64,000 bases of DNA from Novosphingobium sp. AP12 (GCF_000281975.1 NZ_AKKE01000006.1:62001-126000); one strand, 5' to 3'. Positions 34,099 through 43,655 are shown, counted from the first letter of the stretch. Notes: generated from the sequence alone by a model not told the origin. Numbers and translations are program-made.

Positions 34099-34752
34099 GG
34101 CCGGATTGACTAAGTCGACATGACGGCCACCGCAATCCGCCGCCGCCCGGCTTTCCCACGGATTTCTGTAAAGGAACGGCTAACCACGCGGTCCGTAAAA
34201 CCGATTAAGCCAAGGAACTTGCCGTCATCCGTCATGAATGCTAGTCCAACCGCACCGGAGCCACGACGCTTTCGGTCCTCGCATTCCGGAACAACATCAC
34301 CATATGATGCCGGGCAGGATCGGCAGAGCATAACTCCGGTCCAGGGAGCCGGGAAATCCTTTCCGGAAGACCTCACAGGTTGAAGCGAGCCATGAGAAGC
34401 CAATTGCCGCCCTGCCAGCCGGCGCCCGAACGGGCGGTGGCGGTGTGGTCGCAATTTTCCGCGCGTGCCCCAGAGCAGCGCGATCTTCCGCTCGCAAAAT
34501 CAACGGCTTCCCTCAGGCACGCTGCCTTCATGGCAGAACATCAATTCGCCGCGCACGAGGCGCTGGATTGCCTCGGCTCTGAGCCGCTCCCGAAGCGGCA
34601 GATGCACACGCACGAACTCGCCCGCGAAACGAAAGGCCCCGCCGCTGACGGCCGGGCCATCGCCACGCACATGGGCACATCCGACACAATCGAACACAAG
34701 CGCGTCCCCCCGGCTGATCCGGCCGGGCGTCGACGCGCACGGAGACTATCAA
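34099..34752 (+). other. long intergenic/leader region upstream of rne
   Basis: 654 bases between the amidase start and the RNase E ATG without a convincing gene. Immediately before rne a perfect hairpin CCCGGC-TGATCCG-GCCGGG lies at 34709-34727, followed by the self-complementary GCGTCGACGC and the GGAG ribosome site. RNase E of Escherichia coli controls its own mRNA through a structured leader of several hundred bases, so part of this stretch may be a comparable leader; that comparison is inference. No promoter could be assigned with confidence. An open frame covers 34465-34752 but shows no family resemblance. Confidence 0.5.
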
Positions 34753-37581
34753 ATGGCAACGCGCATGCTTATCGATGCGCGCCACCCGGAAGAAACGCGG
34801 GTGGCGGTACTCAAGGGCAATCGAATTGAAGAATTCGATTTCGAATCGAGCGAACGCAAGCAGATAAAGGGTAACATCTACCTGGCAAAGGTCACCCGCG
34901 TGGAGCCTTCGCTCCAGGCAGCCTTCGTCGATTTCGGCGGCAACCGCCACGGCTTCCTCGCCTTCAGCGAAATCCACCCGGACTACTACCAGATCCCCAA
35001 GGAGGATCGCGAGGCGCTGCTGGCTGAAGAAGCCGCCCACGCTGAGGAAGAAGCCGCGCTCCGCGCCACCGAAGGTGACGACGAGGACGAAGACGGCGAC
35101 TACGGCGACGACGACGGCGGCCTCACCGAGGTCGACACGTCCGACAAGGACCACGTCGCCACGATTGAGGACGGCGCTGTCGAAGGCGCGTTCCCGGCCG
35201 ACGACGACGGCGAGCATTCGGAAGACGAAGGCGATTCCGGCAACCGCCGTGGCCGCGGCCGTCGTCGCCAGGGCCGCCCCTCGGGCCGCTCGAAGGAAGC
35301 CGACGACCTGCGCGCGCGCCGCATGGCGCTGCGCCGCCGCTACAAGATCCAGGACGTCATCCATCGCCGCCAGGTGCTGCTGGTGCAGGTCGTCAAGGAA
35401 GAGCGCGGCAACAAGGGCGCTGCCCTCACCACCTACCTCAGCCTTGCAGGCCGCTACTGCGTGCTCATGCCGAATTCGAGCCACGGCGGCGGCATCAGCC
35501 GCAAGATCAGCTCGGCCTCGGACCGCAAGCGCCTGAAGTCGATCATCTCGGAACTGCAGCTGCCCCGCTCGATGGGCTGCATCGTGCGCACCGCCGGCCT
35601 GCAGCGCACCAAGACCGAGATCAAGCGCGACTTCGACTACCTCGCCCGCCTCTGGGACGACCTGCGCGAAGTGACGCTGCGCTCCGAAGCGCCGACGCTC
35701 ATCCACTCGGACAGCGACCTCATCAAGCGCGCCATCCGCGACATCTACAACCGCGACATCGAGGAAGTGGTCGTCGAGGGCGAGGAAGGCTACCGCGCCG
35801 CGCGGGACTTCATGAAGCTCCTGATGCCAAGCCACGTGCGCAAGGTTAAGCCCTACTCCGACCCCGTGCCCCTGTACCAGCGCTACGGCGCCGAGGACCA
35901 GCTGACCGCGATGTACGACCCCGTCGTGCAGCTGCGTTCGGGCGGCTACATCGTCATCAACCCGACCGAGGCGCTCGTCTCGATCGACATCAACTCGGGC
36001 CGCGCCACCAAGGAGCACGGGATCGAGCAGACGGCGGTCGCCACCAACCTCGAAGCCGCGCAGGAAATCGCGCGCCAGCTGCGCCTGCGCGACATGGCGG
36101 GCCTGGTCGTGATCGACTTCATCGACATGGAATACGGCTCGAACGTCCGCAAGGTCGAGAAGGCCGTCAAGGACGCGCTCAAGAACGACCGCGCCCGTAT
36201 CCAGGTCGGTCGCATCTCCAGCTTCGGCCTGATGGAAATGAGCCGCCAGCGCCTGCGCACCGGCGTCCTGGAAGCGACCACGCGCTCGTGCCCGCACTGC
36301 GACGGCACCGGCCTCGTCCGCACCGCCAGCTCCGCCGGCCTCTCGGCGCTGCGTCTCATCGAGGACGAAGCGGCCAAGGGCAAGGGCGTGGTGGTTTCGC
36401 TGTTCGCCTCCACCGAAGCGGCCATCTACATGCTCAACGCCAAGCGCGCTGACCTGGCCGACATCGAGGACCGCTACGGCGTCACCGTCGAAGTGATCCC
36501 AGAGGGCGAGAACGAAGGCGCGAAGATGCGCGTCGTCTCCTCCGGTCCGCGCAACGAGTTCGTCCCCCGCTTCGACCCGATCGCCGAGGAAGTCGAAGAC
36601 GACTTCGTGATCGAGGAAGAGGAAGAAGAGGAAGAAGTCGAGCGCGAGGAAGCCGCTCCCCAGCGTGAGCGCGGCGAGCGTACCGAACGTGCCGAGAGCG
36701 AAGAAGGCGAAGGCAGGGGCCGCAAGCGCCGCAAGCGCCGCCGTGGCCGCAACCGCGATCGCCAGAACGAGGACGGCAGCGAGTCGACCGAAACCGAGGC
36801 AGAAGCTGCCGAGGGCGAGGAAGGCGAAGCCGGCACCGAGGTCGATCAGGCCGAGGATGAAGGCGAGGCCGAAACCACTTACGCGGAAGGCGAAGAGGGC
36901 GATGCGCCCAAGAAGCGCCGCCGCCGTGGTGGTCGTCGCCGGCGTGGTCGTCGCAGCGAGGGTGAAACCGGCGCTGAAGGCGAAAACGGCGAAGCCTACG
37001 GTGACGATGTCGCCGAAGCTGCCGAGCCTGCTCCGGCCGCCGAAGCGGTGAGCGAAGCCGAGCCCGAGGCGCCCGCTGCCGAGGACGCTCCGGCCAAGCC
37101 CAAGCGCACGCGCCGCAAGAAGGCCGACGCTGTGGAAGCCGTGGTCGAGGCGCCCGTGGAGGCCGCCATCGAACCAGTCGCCGAGGAAGCGCCTGCCAAG
37201 ACCAAGCGCGCGCCGCGCCGCAAGAAGGCCGACGCAGCGGAAGCTGCCGAGGTTGCGGTCGAAGCGCCCGTCGAGGCCGCCATCGAGCCGGTCGCCGAGG
37301 AAGCGCCTGCCAAGGCCAAGCGCGCGCCGCGCCGCAAGAAGGCCGAGGCCGAAGCTCCGGTCGAGGTCGTCGCCGAGGAAGCGGCCGCCAAGCCCAAGCG
37401 CGCGCCGCGCCGCAAGAAGGCCGAGGCGTCCGCCGCTCCGGGCGAAGCGACCGTCGCTGCTGCCGAGCCCGAGGCGACCTCCGCCGAAGCGCCTGCCGAT
37501 GAAGCCGCTCCCGCGGACGCGCAGTCGGAAGCCGACGGCTCGCCGCGCCGCGGCTGGTGGCAGCGCACCTTCGGCGCCTAA
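34753..37581 (+). CDS. rne: ribonuclease E
   Basis: 942 residues from ATG at 34753, preceded by GGAG. The N-terminal S1 domain (about 30-80 and 193-250) is split by an acidic then Arg-rich insertion of roughly 100 residues, a feature of alphaproteobacterial RNase E. The catalytic DNase-I-like domain includes VSIDINSGRATKE (Asp near 411) and VVIDFIDME (near 454); the zinc-link is CPHC at about 513-516. The C-terminal half is disordered, alternating acidic and basic runs, with repeats of KRAPRRKKA at the end. It initiates mRNA decay and processes rRNA and tRNA at the membrane and scaffolds a degradosome. A strong terminator follows at 37601. Confidence 0.96.
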   Translation: MATRMLIDARHPEETRVAVLKGNRIEEFDFESSERKQIKGNIYLAKVTRVEPSLQAAFVDFGGNRHGFLAFSEIHPDYYQIPKEDREALLAEEAAHAEEEAALRATEGDDEDEDGDYGDDDGGLTEVDTSDKDHVATIEDGAVEGAFPADDDGEHSEDEGDSGNRRGRGRRRQGRPSGRSKEADDLRARRMALRRRYKIQDVIHRRQVLLVQVVKEERGNKGAALTTYLSLAGRYCVLMPNSSHGGGISRKISSASDRKRLKSIISELQLPRSMGCIVRTAGLQRTKTEIKRDFDYLARLWDDLREVTLRSEAPTLIHSDSDLIKRAIRDIYNRDIEEVVVEGEEGYRAARDFMKLLMPSHVRKVKPYSDPVPLYQRYGAEDQLTAMYDPVVQLRSGGYIVINPTEALVSIDINSGRATKEHGIEQTAVATNLEAAQEIARQLRLRDMAGLVVIDFIDMEYGSNVRKVEKAVKDALKNDRARIQVGRISSFGLMEMSRQRLRTGVLEATTRSCPHCDGTGLVRTASSAGLSALRLIEDEAAKGKGVVVSLFASTEAAIYMLNAKRADLADIEDRYGVTVEVIPEGENEGAKMRVVSSGPRNEFVPRFDPIAEEVEDDFVIEEEEEEEEVEREEAAPQRERGERTERAESEEGEGRGRKRRKRRRGRNRDRQNEDGSESTETEAEAAEGEEGEAGTEVDQAEDEGEAETTYAEGEEGDAPKKRRRRGGRRRRGRRSEGETGAEGENGEAYGDDVAEAAEPAPAAEAVSEAEPEAPAAEDAPAKPKRTRRKKADAVEAVVEAPVEAAIEPVAEEAPAKTKRAPRRKKADAAEAAEVAVEAPVEAAIEPVAEEAPAKAKRAPRRKKAEAEAPVEVVAEEAAAKPKRAPRRKKAEASAAPGEATVAAAEPEATSAEAPADEAAPADAQSEADGSPRRGWWQRTFGA
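37141..37424 (+). repeat. in-frame repeats in the RNase E tail
   Basis: Tandem coding repeats in the 3' part of rne: units of about 35 codons combining VEAPVEAAIEPVAEEAPAK with KRAPRRKKA occur twice almost unchanged, followed by a shorter third copy ending KRAPRRKKAEAS; a first divergent copy reads KRTRRKKA. The basic blocks look like RNA-binding patches joined by acidic linkers. Confidence 0.8.
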
Positions 37582-37600
37582 GCCAGGCTGACAACAAGGC

Positions 37601-37638
37601 AAACGCCGCGCGCGATCTTCGGATCACGCGCGGCGTTT
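37601..37638. terminator. strong bidirectional terminator after rne
   Basis: A 17-bp stem with one mismatch (AAACGCCGCGCGCGATC against GATCACGCGCGGCGTTT) closed by a TTCG tetraloop, ending in TTTGTCGTTT on the plus strand. It lies between the convergent rne and molybdopterin oxidoreductase genes. Confidence 0.85.
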
Positions 37639-37644
37639 GTCGTT

Positions 37645-39798
37645 TCAGGCCTCGCGCTTGCTCACGTTCACCGGAATGCCCGAAAAGCGCGGCATGAAGT
37701 TGATCGGCTCGAGGTCCTGCGTGAGCGAGGTCAGCTGACCGACGTTCGCGCCGCCGTCGGCATCGAGATCGCCGGTGGACACGAGCGGCCCGAACATGTG
37801 CGTCATCGAGATCACGCCCCGCCGCAAGCGATCCTCCGCCTTAGCCCGCGTAACGATCACGCCGTGCTCGGAGGCGATTTCGACGGGATCGTCGTCCGCC
37901 AGTCCCTCGCGTGCCATGTCGTCGGGGATCATGTAGGCGAAGTTGACCTTCAACCGCCGCCGCGTCTGGCCGGCATCGCGGAACGCCCCGTTCAGCGCGT
38001 GGAGTATCCGCCGGCTGGTCAGGCGATAGGCGAAGCGCCGGTCCTCTTCCTCCGCAAGAATGGCGGCGAGTTCGGCGGCGACATCCGGCGGCATCAGCTC
38101 CAGTCGGCCTGTGTTGATGGGAGCGGGCTGCACGAAATGGTCCTGCATCGCGGGTCGCACGCCTTCGGGATGGGTCAGCAGTTCGTCGAAGGGAACCGCG
38201 CTACCGGCAGCGAGGAATCGGCACAGGTCCTCCGGATCGGGCCGGACGTCGCCGCTCAGCGGCAGGCCCTCGGCGATATCCTCGAAACGCAGGCCATAAT
38301 TCCAGAACTTGAACGTCAAGGGCAGCCCCATGCGCGCGGCGAGCGCCCAGAACACCTCCCAGTCGTGCAGCACGCCTCCGGGTTTCTCCACCACGGGGCG
38401 CGTGTATTGCGCAAAGGGCGCCGGATAGAGCGCATCGCCGGGGATCGAGATTTCGTGCCGCTCGAACGGCTGGCTGGTGGCGAGGACATAGTCCGCGATC
38501 CGTCCCGTCGCGTTCAATCGCGCGTCGAGACACACCAGCAGGTCGAGGTGCTCGAACGCCGGCTGCGCCACTACCGGATCGCCGACGGCCATCAGCGGAT
38601 CACCGCCCAATACGATCAGCGCTCGGATGCGATCCGGATGGTCGGCCATGATCTCGCCGGGCAGCAATGCGCTCGGCATTTCGCCGAGAAGCTGGCCTGT
38701 ATCCGCGCTGAGGCACCTGGGCTCCTGCTCGAAGCTGCGGGTCGGGGAGACCGCCATCTCGTAGGCCGGCTTGGTGCGCAAGGTGCCGGGATTGCGCATC
38801 CGGTCGCCCTCGCGGCGATAGCCTCCGCACAGCGCGTTGACGAGTTCGATCATGTGGTCGTTGGTATTGGAATGGGCCGAGAAAGACGGCCCGGTGCCGC
38901 TACCGGCGTAGACCCGCCGCCCCTCGCCCAGCCATTTCGCGGCCAGTTCAATCTGCTCGACAGGAATGTCGGCGCGCGCCGCCGCCAGTTCGGGCGTGAA
39001 CGGGGCGACCGCCTCCCGCACGGCATCGAGGCCGTTGCACCATTTCTCGACGAAGGCCCGGTCGAACATGCCGTCGCGCAGCAGGATATGGGCGATCGCT
39101 GCGAAGATCGCAGCGTCGTGGCCCGGCAGCGGCTGGATCAGCAGATCGGCATGGCGGGCGGTTTCGGTGCGGCGGGGATCGACGAGAATAACCTTGCACC
39201 CATTCGCCCGCGCAGCCTCGAACCCGCGCGAAGGGGCGCCGCTTTCCGCCAGCGCAAAGGGCGCGCCCTGGTGGGTGACGAGCGGATTTCCGCCCGCCAG
39301 CAGCGCGACGTCGCAGTCGCGTAGGGCGTTCTTGCCGCTCGCCATCACGCCCATGCGCGCCATCGTCACCCACTTGGCCGACTGGTCGATGGTCATGGTC
39401 GAGAAGAAGTTCGGCGTGCCCAGCGCGGCGACAAAGGCCCGCTCCATCAGCCCGCCAAGCACCGTGCGGTAGGCCCCGGTGCCGTGATAGACCGCCACGC
39501 AGCGCGGGCCGTGCTCGGCGACCAGCGCCTTCAGCTTCGCGCCGATCGCATCGAGCGCGGCTTCGGCCTCAATCGGAGCGAGCACGCCGTCGACGCCGCG
39601 CGCCAGGCTCTCGAACAGCCGATTTTCCGCGCCATTGTGGAACTCGATCGCCGACTGGCCCTTCGGGCACAAGTAGGCGCCATAGGGCGAGACGCTGCCG
39701 TCGGGCCGGGCGCGCAACATGCGGCCGTCCTCCACCTCGATCTCCATCGCGCAGAGCGCGCTGCAGTTGCGGCAGAAGGTCTTCACGTTCTCGATCAT
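37645..39798 (-). CDS. molybdopterin-dependent oxidoreductase (formate dehydrogenase/nitrate reductase-like)
   Basis: 717 residues. The N-terminal [4Fe-4S] domain has Cys9-x2-Cys12-x3-Cys16 and Cys44 in YLCPKGQSA; the molybdopterin regions follow (LLAGGNPLVTHQGAP, VDPRRTETARHADL, PLPGHDAAIFAAIA) and the C-terminal molydopterin-dinucleotide-binding domain ends near QLTSLTQDLEPIN. No twin-arginine signal is visible, so it is probably cytoplasmic. It belongs to the broad DMSO-reductase superfamily; proteins of this type in sphingomonads are usually annotated only as molybdopterin oxidoreductases. No electron-transfer subunit or maturation chaperone is adjacent. It converges with rne and follows an SDR gene on the same strand by about 95 bases. 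Confidence 0.87.
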   Translation of the reverse strand: MIENVKTFCRNCSALCAMEIEVEDGRMLRARPDGSVSPYGAYLCPKGQSAIEFHNGAENRLFESLARGVDGVLAPIEAEAALDAIGAKLKALVAEHGPRCVAVYHGTGAYRTVLGGLMERAFVAALGTPNFFSTMTIDQSAKWVTMARMGVMASGKNALRDCDVALLAGGNPLVTHQGAPFALAESGAPSRGFEAARANGCKVILVDPRRTETARHADLLIQPLPGHDAAIFAAIAHILLRDGMFDRAFVEKWCNGLDAVREAVAPFTPELAAARADIPVEQIELAAKWLGEGRRVYAGSGTGPSFSAHSNTNDHMIELVNALCGGYRREGDRMRNPGTLRTKPAYEMAVSPTRSFEQEPRCLSADTGQLLGEMPSALLPGEIMADHPDRIRALIVLGGDPLMAVGDPVVAQPAFEHLDLLVCLDARLNATGRIADYVLATSQPFERHEISIPGDALYPAPFAQYTRPVVEKPGGVLHDWEVFWALAARMGLPLTFKFWNYGLRFEDIAEGLPLSGDVRPDPEDLCRFLAAGSAVPFDELLTHPEGVRPAMQDHFVQPAPINTGRLELMPPDVAAELAAILAEEEDRRFAYRLTSRRILHALNGAFRDAGQTRRRLKVNFAYMIPDDMAREGLADDDPVEIASEHGVIVTRAKAEDRLRRGVISMTHMFGPLVSTGDLDADGGANVGQLTSLTQDLEPINFMPRFSGIPVNVSKREA

Positions 39799-39892
39799 GC
39801 CGATGCTCTCCCGGCAGCCAGCCTAGCAGCCGCTCAAGCCGCATTCGACGCCCGCGCCTTGTCCCTTGCGGCAAGCGCGAGCGTCGCCCGGT

Positions 39893-40645
39893 TCAGACCC
39901 CGGCGGCCATGCCTCCGGTCACGCGCAGCGTCTCGCCGGTGACGAAGCGTGCTTTGGCCGAGGCGAGGTAGAGCATGGCATCGACGATGTCCTTCTCGAT
40001 GCCGTCGCCCGGGATCAGCTGCATGGCCTGGACACGCTGCTTGGTCGCCTCGGGCAGTTCGTTGCGGATCGTCTCGGTTAGGATGAGGCCCGGCGAGATG
40101 GCGTTCACCCGGATGCCGTCGGCGCCCAGTTCGCGCGCGAACGTGATCGTCAGCCCCGCCACCGCGAGCTTGCTGTCGCCATAGGCCGAGCCGCCCATGT
40201 GCGCCGCGCTCGAGGAGATGTTGACCACCGATGCGCCCGCCCTGCCCTTCATGTGCGGATGCGCGGCGAGGGTGCAGCACACCACGCCCAGCACGTTGAC
40301 GTCGAACAGGCGGCGCACCTTGGCGAGACCCATCTTGAGGATCGGCTGGCCATATTCGTCGGAGTGGAGACCGGCGTTGTTGACCAGCAGGTCGACGCCG
40401 CCGTTCACCGCCGCGGCCTGCTCCATGATCGCGGCCATGCGCGCCTCGTCGGTGACATCGCCGCCCACGCCGTCCGCCGAGCCGCCCGCCGCACGGATTT
40501 CCTCAGCAGCGGCCTCGGCCACGGCGTCGTCGATATCGACCAGCACGACATGTGCCCCTTCCGCCGCCAGCGCCGTGCCGAACGCCTTGCCGAAGCCCCT
40601 GCCGCCGCCGGTTATCACCGCCGTGCGTCCCTGCCATTCGCCCAT
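39893..40645 (-). CDS. SDR family oxidoreductase
   Basis: 250 residues. TGGGRGFG near the N-terminus, NNAG, the Ser of NISSSAAHMGG and YGDSK mark a complete classical short-chain dehydrogenase; VNAISPGLILTETIR follows the catalytic lysine. NAD or NADP specificity is hinted by the acidic LVDIDD after the second strand, which favours NAD. It lies upstream of the molybdopterin oxidoreductase on the same strand and may be transcribed with it. The substrate is unknown. Confidence 0.91.
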   Translation of the reverse strand: MGEWQGRTAVITGGGRGFGKAFGTALAAEGAHVVLVDIDDAVAEAAAEEIRAAGGSADGVGGDVTDEARMAAIMEQAAAVNGGVDLLVNNAGLHSDEYGQPILKMGLAKVRRLFDVNVLGVVCCTLAAHPHMKGRAGASVVNISSSAAHMGGSAYGDSKLAVAGLTITFARELGADGIRVNAISPGLILTETIRNELPEATKQRVQAMQLIPGDGIEKDIVDAMLYLASAKARFVTGETLRVTGGMAAGV

Positions 40646-40995
40646 GTAACCGCTCTCCGCTCATTCGATTTACTCTGCAGGACAAGCATCTGGCTACGCA
40701 CCAGACAAGCGGATTGCTGCCGATCCGCATCGCTCCCGCGGTTCCGGCAACGACGACGGCGACGCGACTTGATTGCCCCGGAGGTCCCTCGCCGATTCCT
40801 TCCCGCTGCCGTTCGCGATCGCCTTCCCACCCACCCCATCGGCCCGATTGCTGCGAACGCATCGCAACTGGGGGCTGGTATCGTACTTTGAGCCAAAACC
40901 TCGCCATTCTCACCCCTTGCCCTGTGCCGACGAATCGCTAGAGGGGTGACATCAGTCGCGGTTCATGCCGCAGTGCAAGATCACGGGGATTCTTC
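40646..40995. other. 350-base gap upstream of sdhB, no gene seen
   Basis: Divergent intergenic region between an SDR gene and sdhB. I see no conserved protein in any frame and no clear repeat. It must hold promoters for both genes; a GGGGA ribosome site for sdhB lies about seven bases before its ATG. Because sdhA, sdhC and sdhD are not directly upstream, an independent sdhB promoter is expected here. Confidence 0.6.
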
Positions 40996-41778
40996 ATGGC
41001 GACCTTCACCCTCCCGGCCAACAGCAAGATCAAGAAGCAGGGCAAAGTCCACAAGGCCGAGGGCGCCACCAAGGTGAAGAAGTTCACCGTCTATCGCTAC
41101 GACCCGGATTCGGGCGAGAACCCGCGCTACGACACGTTCGAGATCGACCTCGAAAAGTGCGGCCCGATGGTGCTCGACGCGCTCATCAAGATGAAGAGCG
41201 AAGCGGATCCCTCGCTGACCTTCCGCCGCTCGTGCCGCGAAGGCATCTGCGGTTCGTGCGCGATGAACATGAACGGCAAGAACGGCCTCGCCTGCACCAC
41301 CGCGATCGAGGACCTGAAGGGCGAGATCCGCATCACGCCGCTGCCGCACATGGACGTGATCAAGGACCTCGTGCCCGACTTCACGCACTTCTACGCGCAG
41401 TACGCCTCGATCCGCCCCTGGCTGCAGACCGTCTCGACCACGCCCTCGGGCAAGGAGCGCCTGCAGAGCCCCGAGCAGCGCGAGAAGCTGGACGGCCTCT
41501 ACGAGTGCATCCTGTGCGCCTGCTGCTCCACCTCGTGCCCCAGCTACTGGTGGAACTCCGACAAGTTCCTCGGCCCGGCGATCCTGCTGCAGGCCTATCG
41601 CTGGCTGGCCGACAGCCGCGACGAGATGACCGGCGAGCGCCTCGACGAGCTGGAAGATCCGTTCCGCCTCTACCGCTGCCACACGATCATGAACTGCGCC
41701 AACGTGTGCCCCAAGGGCCTCTCGCCCGCACGCGCCATCGCCGAGATCAAGAAGATGCAGGCGGAGCGCCAGGTCTAA
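40996..41778 (+). CDS. sdhB: succinate dehydrogenase iron-sulfur subunit
   Basis: 260 residues, standard length. The [2Fe-2S] ligands are Cys80, Cys85, Cys88 and Cys100 in [13 protein letters not shown]...C; the [4Fe-4S] and [3Fe-4S] clusters use [16 protein letters not shown] (about 171-181) and [14 protein letters not shown] near 228-240. It passes electrons from SdhA flavin to ubiquinone in complex II on the inner membrane. Unusually the preceding sdhCDA genes are not in the window; the upstream neighbour is a divergent SDR. The two plus-strand genes that follow, a thioesterase and zapE, are spaced closely and probably share its transcript. Confidence 0.97.
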   Translation: MATFTLPANSKIKKQGKVHKAEGATKVKKFTVYRYDPDSGENPRYDTFEIDLEKCGPMVLDALIKMKSEADPSLTFRRSCREGICGSCAMNMNGKNGLACTTAIEDLKGEIRITPLPHMDVIKDLVPDFTHFYAQYASIRPWLQTVSTTPSGKERLQSPEQREKLDGLYECILCACCSTSCPSYWWNSDKFLGPAILLQAYRWLADSRDEMTGERLDELEDPFRLYRCHTIMNCANVCPKGLSPARAIAEIKKMQAERQV

Positions 41779-41805
41779 GGGGCCAGGGCCGAAGCGGGCC
41801 TTTTC

Positions 41806-42270
41806 GTGGCGACAGGTGCATTCATCCACGAGCCGGACCCGGAATTTCCGGGCTGGCATACGTGGACGTCGAGCAACGGCGTGCGGTTCAACGCCCATGG
41901 CCTGGGCCGGATGATCATCCGCCGCGAAGGTGAACGCAGCACTCGCTTTCGCCTGGTCGAGACTACCGGCCTGCACAGCAACATGCATGACAACGTCCAC
42001 GGGGGCGTCACGCTCGCGCTGATCGACGTCGCCATGTTCGCGACCATCTTTGCGGTGCTCGGCGCCGACGCCGCCGGCTCGGTCACGCTCGACCTCCACA
42101 ACCAGTTCATCGGCGCCGGCCGCGTCGGGCAGCCGCTCGACGTCGTGTCCGAAGTGATGAAGGAAACGCGCCGACTCGTGTTCCTGCGTGGCACCGTCGA
42201 ACAGGGCGATCATCTCGTCGCCAGCTTCGTCGGGACCCTGCGCAAGCCCAGCGCGGCAGCCGCATCATGA
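41806..42270 (+). CDS. PaaI-type hotdog thioesterase
   Basis: 154 residues beginning with GTG at 41806, 27 bases after the sdhB stop. The hotdog-fold motif is VHGGVTLALIDVAMFAT, with DLHNQFIGAGRVGQPL as the following strand; this is the PaaI-like acyl-CoA thioesterase pattern. The stop codon overlaps the zapE start by four bases (ATGA), so it is translated with zapE. A clear Shine-Dalgarno before the GTG is lacking, which leaves a small doubt about the exact start. Function probably housekeeping hydrolysis of acyl-CoA; substrate unknown. Confidence 0.82.
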   Translation: MATGAFIHEPDPEFPGWHTWTSSNGVRFNAHGLGRMIIRREGERSTRFRLVETTGLHSNMHDNVHGGVTLALIDVAMFATIFAVLGADAAGSVTLDLHNQFIGAGRVGQPLDVVSEVMKETRRLVFLRGTVEQGDHLVASFVGTLRKPSAAAAS

Positions 42271-43382
42271 CAGCCATGCTCGAACGCTACGAAGCGCTGG
42301 TCGCCACCGGCGAACTGCGTTCAGACCCGGAGCAGGCCGCCGCCGCCGAGCGCCTCAGCCGTCTTCAGCGCGATCTCTACAAGGCGCAGTCCTCGACCGG
42401 CCTCTTCGGCAAGCTGCTCGGCAAGAAGCCGGCGCCGCCACGCGGCATCTACATGTGGGGCGGCGTCGGGCGCGGCAAGTCGATGCTCATGGACCTCTTC
42501 GTCCAGACGCTCGACATGCCCGGCAAGCGGCGCATCCACTTCCACGCGTTCATGCTCGAAGTCCACGCGCTGCTCCGCGACGAGCGCAAGAAGGAAACCG
42601 GCGACCCGATCCCGCCCGTCGCCGCGACGATCGCCAAGGGCACGCGCTGCCTGGCCTTCGACGAGATGGTGGTCAACAATTCCGCCGACGCTATGATCAT
42701 GAGCCGCCTGTTCACGTACCTGATCGTGAACGAGGGCGTGACCGTGGTGACCACCTCGAACCGCGCGCCGTCGCAGCTCTACAAGGATGGCCTCAACCGT
42801 GAGCACTTCCTGCCGTTCATCGCGCTGATCGAGCAGGAACTCGACGTCCTGACGCTCAACGGCCCGACCGATTACCGCATGCAGCGCCTCGGCGGCATGG
42901 CGACCTGGCACCTGCCGCTGGGCGAGCCTGCCACCGAAGCCGCGCGCGAGGCATTCTACCGGCTGACCGACTATCCGCCCGAGGACAGCGAACATGTCCC
43001 CTCGACGGACATCGACGTCGGCGGCGGGCGCATGCTCCATGTCCCCAAGAGCCTCAAGGGCGTGGGTGTGTTCAGCTTCAAGCGCCTCTGCGGCGAAGCG
43101 CGCGGCGCGGCGGACTACCTCGCCATCGCCCGCGCCTACCATACGGTGATCCTGGTCGGCATTCCCAGGATGGGGCCCGACCGCCGTAACGAAGCCGCGC
43201 GCTTCGTGACGCTGATCGACGCCCTCTACGAGAACAAGGTCAAGCTGATCGCAGCAGCCGATGCCGCGCCGGAAGATCTGTACCAGGCGGGGACCGGACG
43301 TTTCGAGTTCGAGCGCACCGTGAGCCGTCTCAACGAGATGCAGAGCGCTGACTATCTCGCCCTGGGCCACGGCGAAGACTGA
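42267..43382 (+). CDS. zapE: cell division protein ZapE (AFG1-like ATPase)
   Basis: 371 residues. Walker A is GGVGRGKS (Lys71), Walker B CLAFDEM, followed by TTSNRAPSQLYKDGLNR, the sensor/arginine region of the AFG1/ZapE AAA-like family; FHAFMLEVH is another family mark. ZapE is an ATPase linked to Z-ring stability in Escherichia coli and its mitochondrial relative Lace1/Afg1 handles respiratory proteins. In many alphaproteobacteria it is placed next to TCA-cycle genes, as here after sdhB. It overlaps the thioesterase stop. Transcription may end at the palindrome ATCCCGA-A-TCGGGAT (43396-43410) or later. Confidence 0.93.
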   Translation: MTAMLERYEALVATGELRSDPEQAAAAERLSRLQRDLYKAQSSTGLFGKLLGKKPAPPRGIYMWGGVGRGKSMLMDLFVQTLDMPGKRRIHFHAFMLEVHALLRDERKKETGDPIPPVAATIAKGTRCLAFDEMVVNNSADAMIMSRLFTYLIVNEGVTVVTTSNRAPSQLYKDGLNREHFLPFIALIEQELDVLTLNGPTDYRMQRLGGMATWHLPLGEPATEAAREAFYRLTDYPPEDSEHVPSTDIDVGGGRMLHVPKSLKGVGVFSFKRLCGEARGAADYLAIARAYHTVILVGIPRMGPDRRNEAARFVTLIDALYENKVKLIAAADAAPEDLYQAGTGRFEFERTVSRLNEMQSADYLALGHGED

Positions 43383-43655
43383 AACTCGTTAACGAATCCC
43401 GAATCGGGATGTGATTCGCAGGCCTCGTGATGCCGGAAGCGAGCCACGCAAACTCAATACCGTTAACAATCTCGGCGCAAATGATGCGCTCGGGAAGAAG
43501 CGCGCCCTAGGTATCGCCACGCGTTCATCAAGTACGTGCACGGCAGACAAAGAAAAAGCGCTTTCCAAAAGACAGGAGTTCTTCTGGAAAGCGCTTCTTT
43601 TTTCGTGCAGCGGCCCATTCTATTCGAAGTGGGCTTTAGCAGGTAACGGCATCAA
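43383..43655. other. intergenic region after zapE with hairpins
   Basis: Contains a short palindrome ATCCCGA-A-TCGGGAT at 43396-43410, directly after zapE, and the strong terminator at 43553-43603. Between 43411 and 43552 no supported gene was found. On the minus strand the stretch after 43655 is the 3' end of the tiny Gly/Trp peptide transcript. Confidence 0.5.
43553..43603. terminator. bidirectional rho-independent terminator
   Basis: AGCGCTTTCCA (43557-43567) pairs perfectly with TGGAAAGCGCT (43585-43595); an A-run precedes and TCTTTTTT follows, so it can act in both directions. It lies 53 bases after the stop of the tiny peptide gene on the minus strand and about 170 bases after zapE. 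Confidence 0.85.

Noticed and set aside
30664-34113. 1149-codon open frame on the plus strand opposite mrcA and the amidase
   Set aside because: It is the antisense shadow of two well-supported genes in high-G+C DNA; its translation is His/Arg/Asp/Val-rich without any domain.
34528-37602. 1024-codon minus-strand frame opposite rne
   Set aside because: Shadow of rne; Gly/Leu/Ala/Arg-rich translation with no motif, while rne has complete catalytic motifs.
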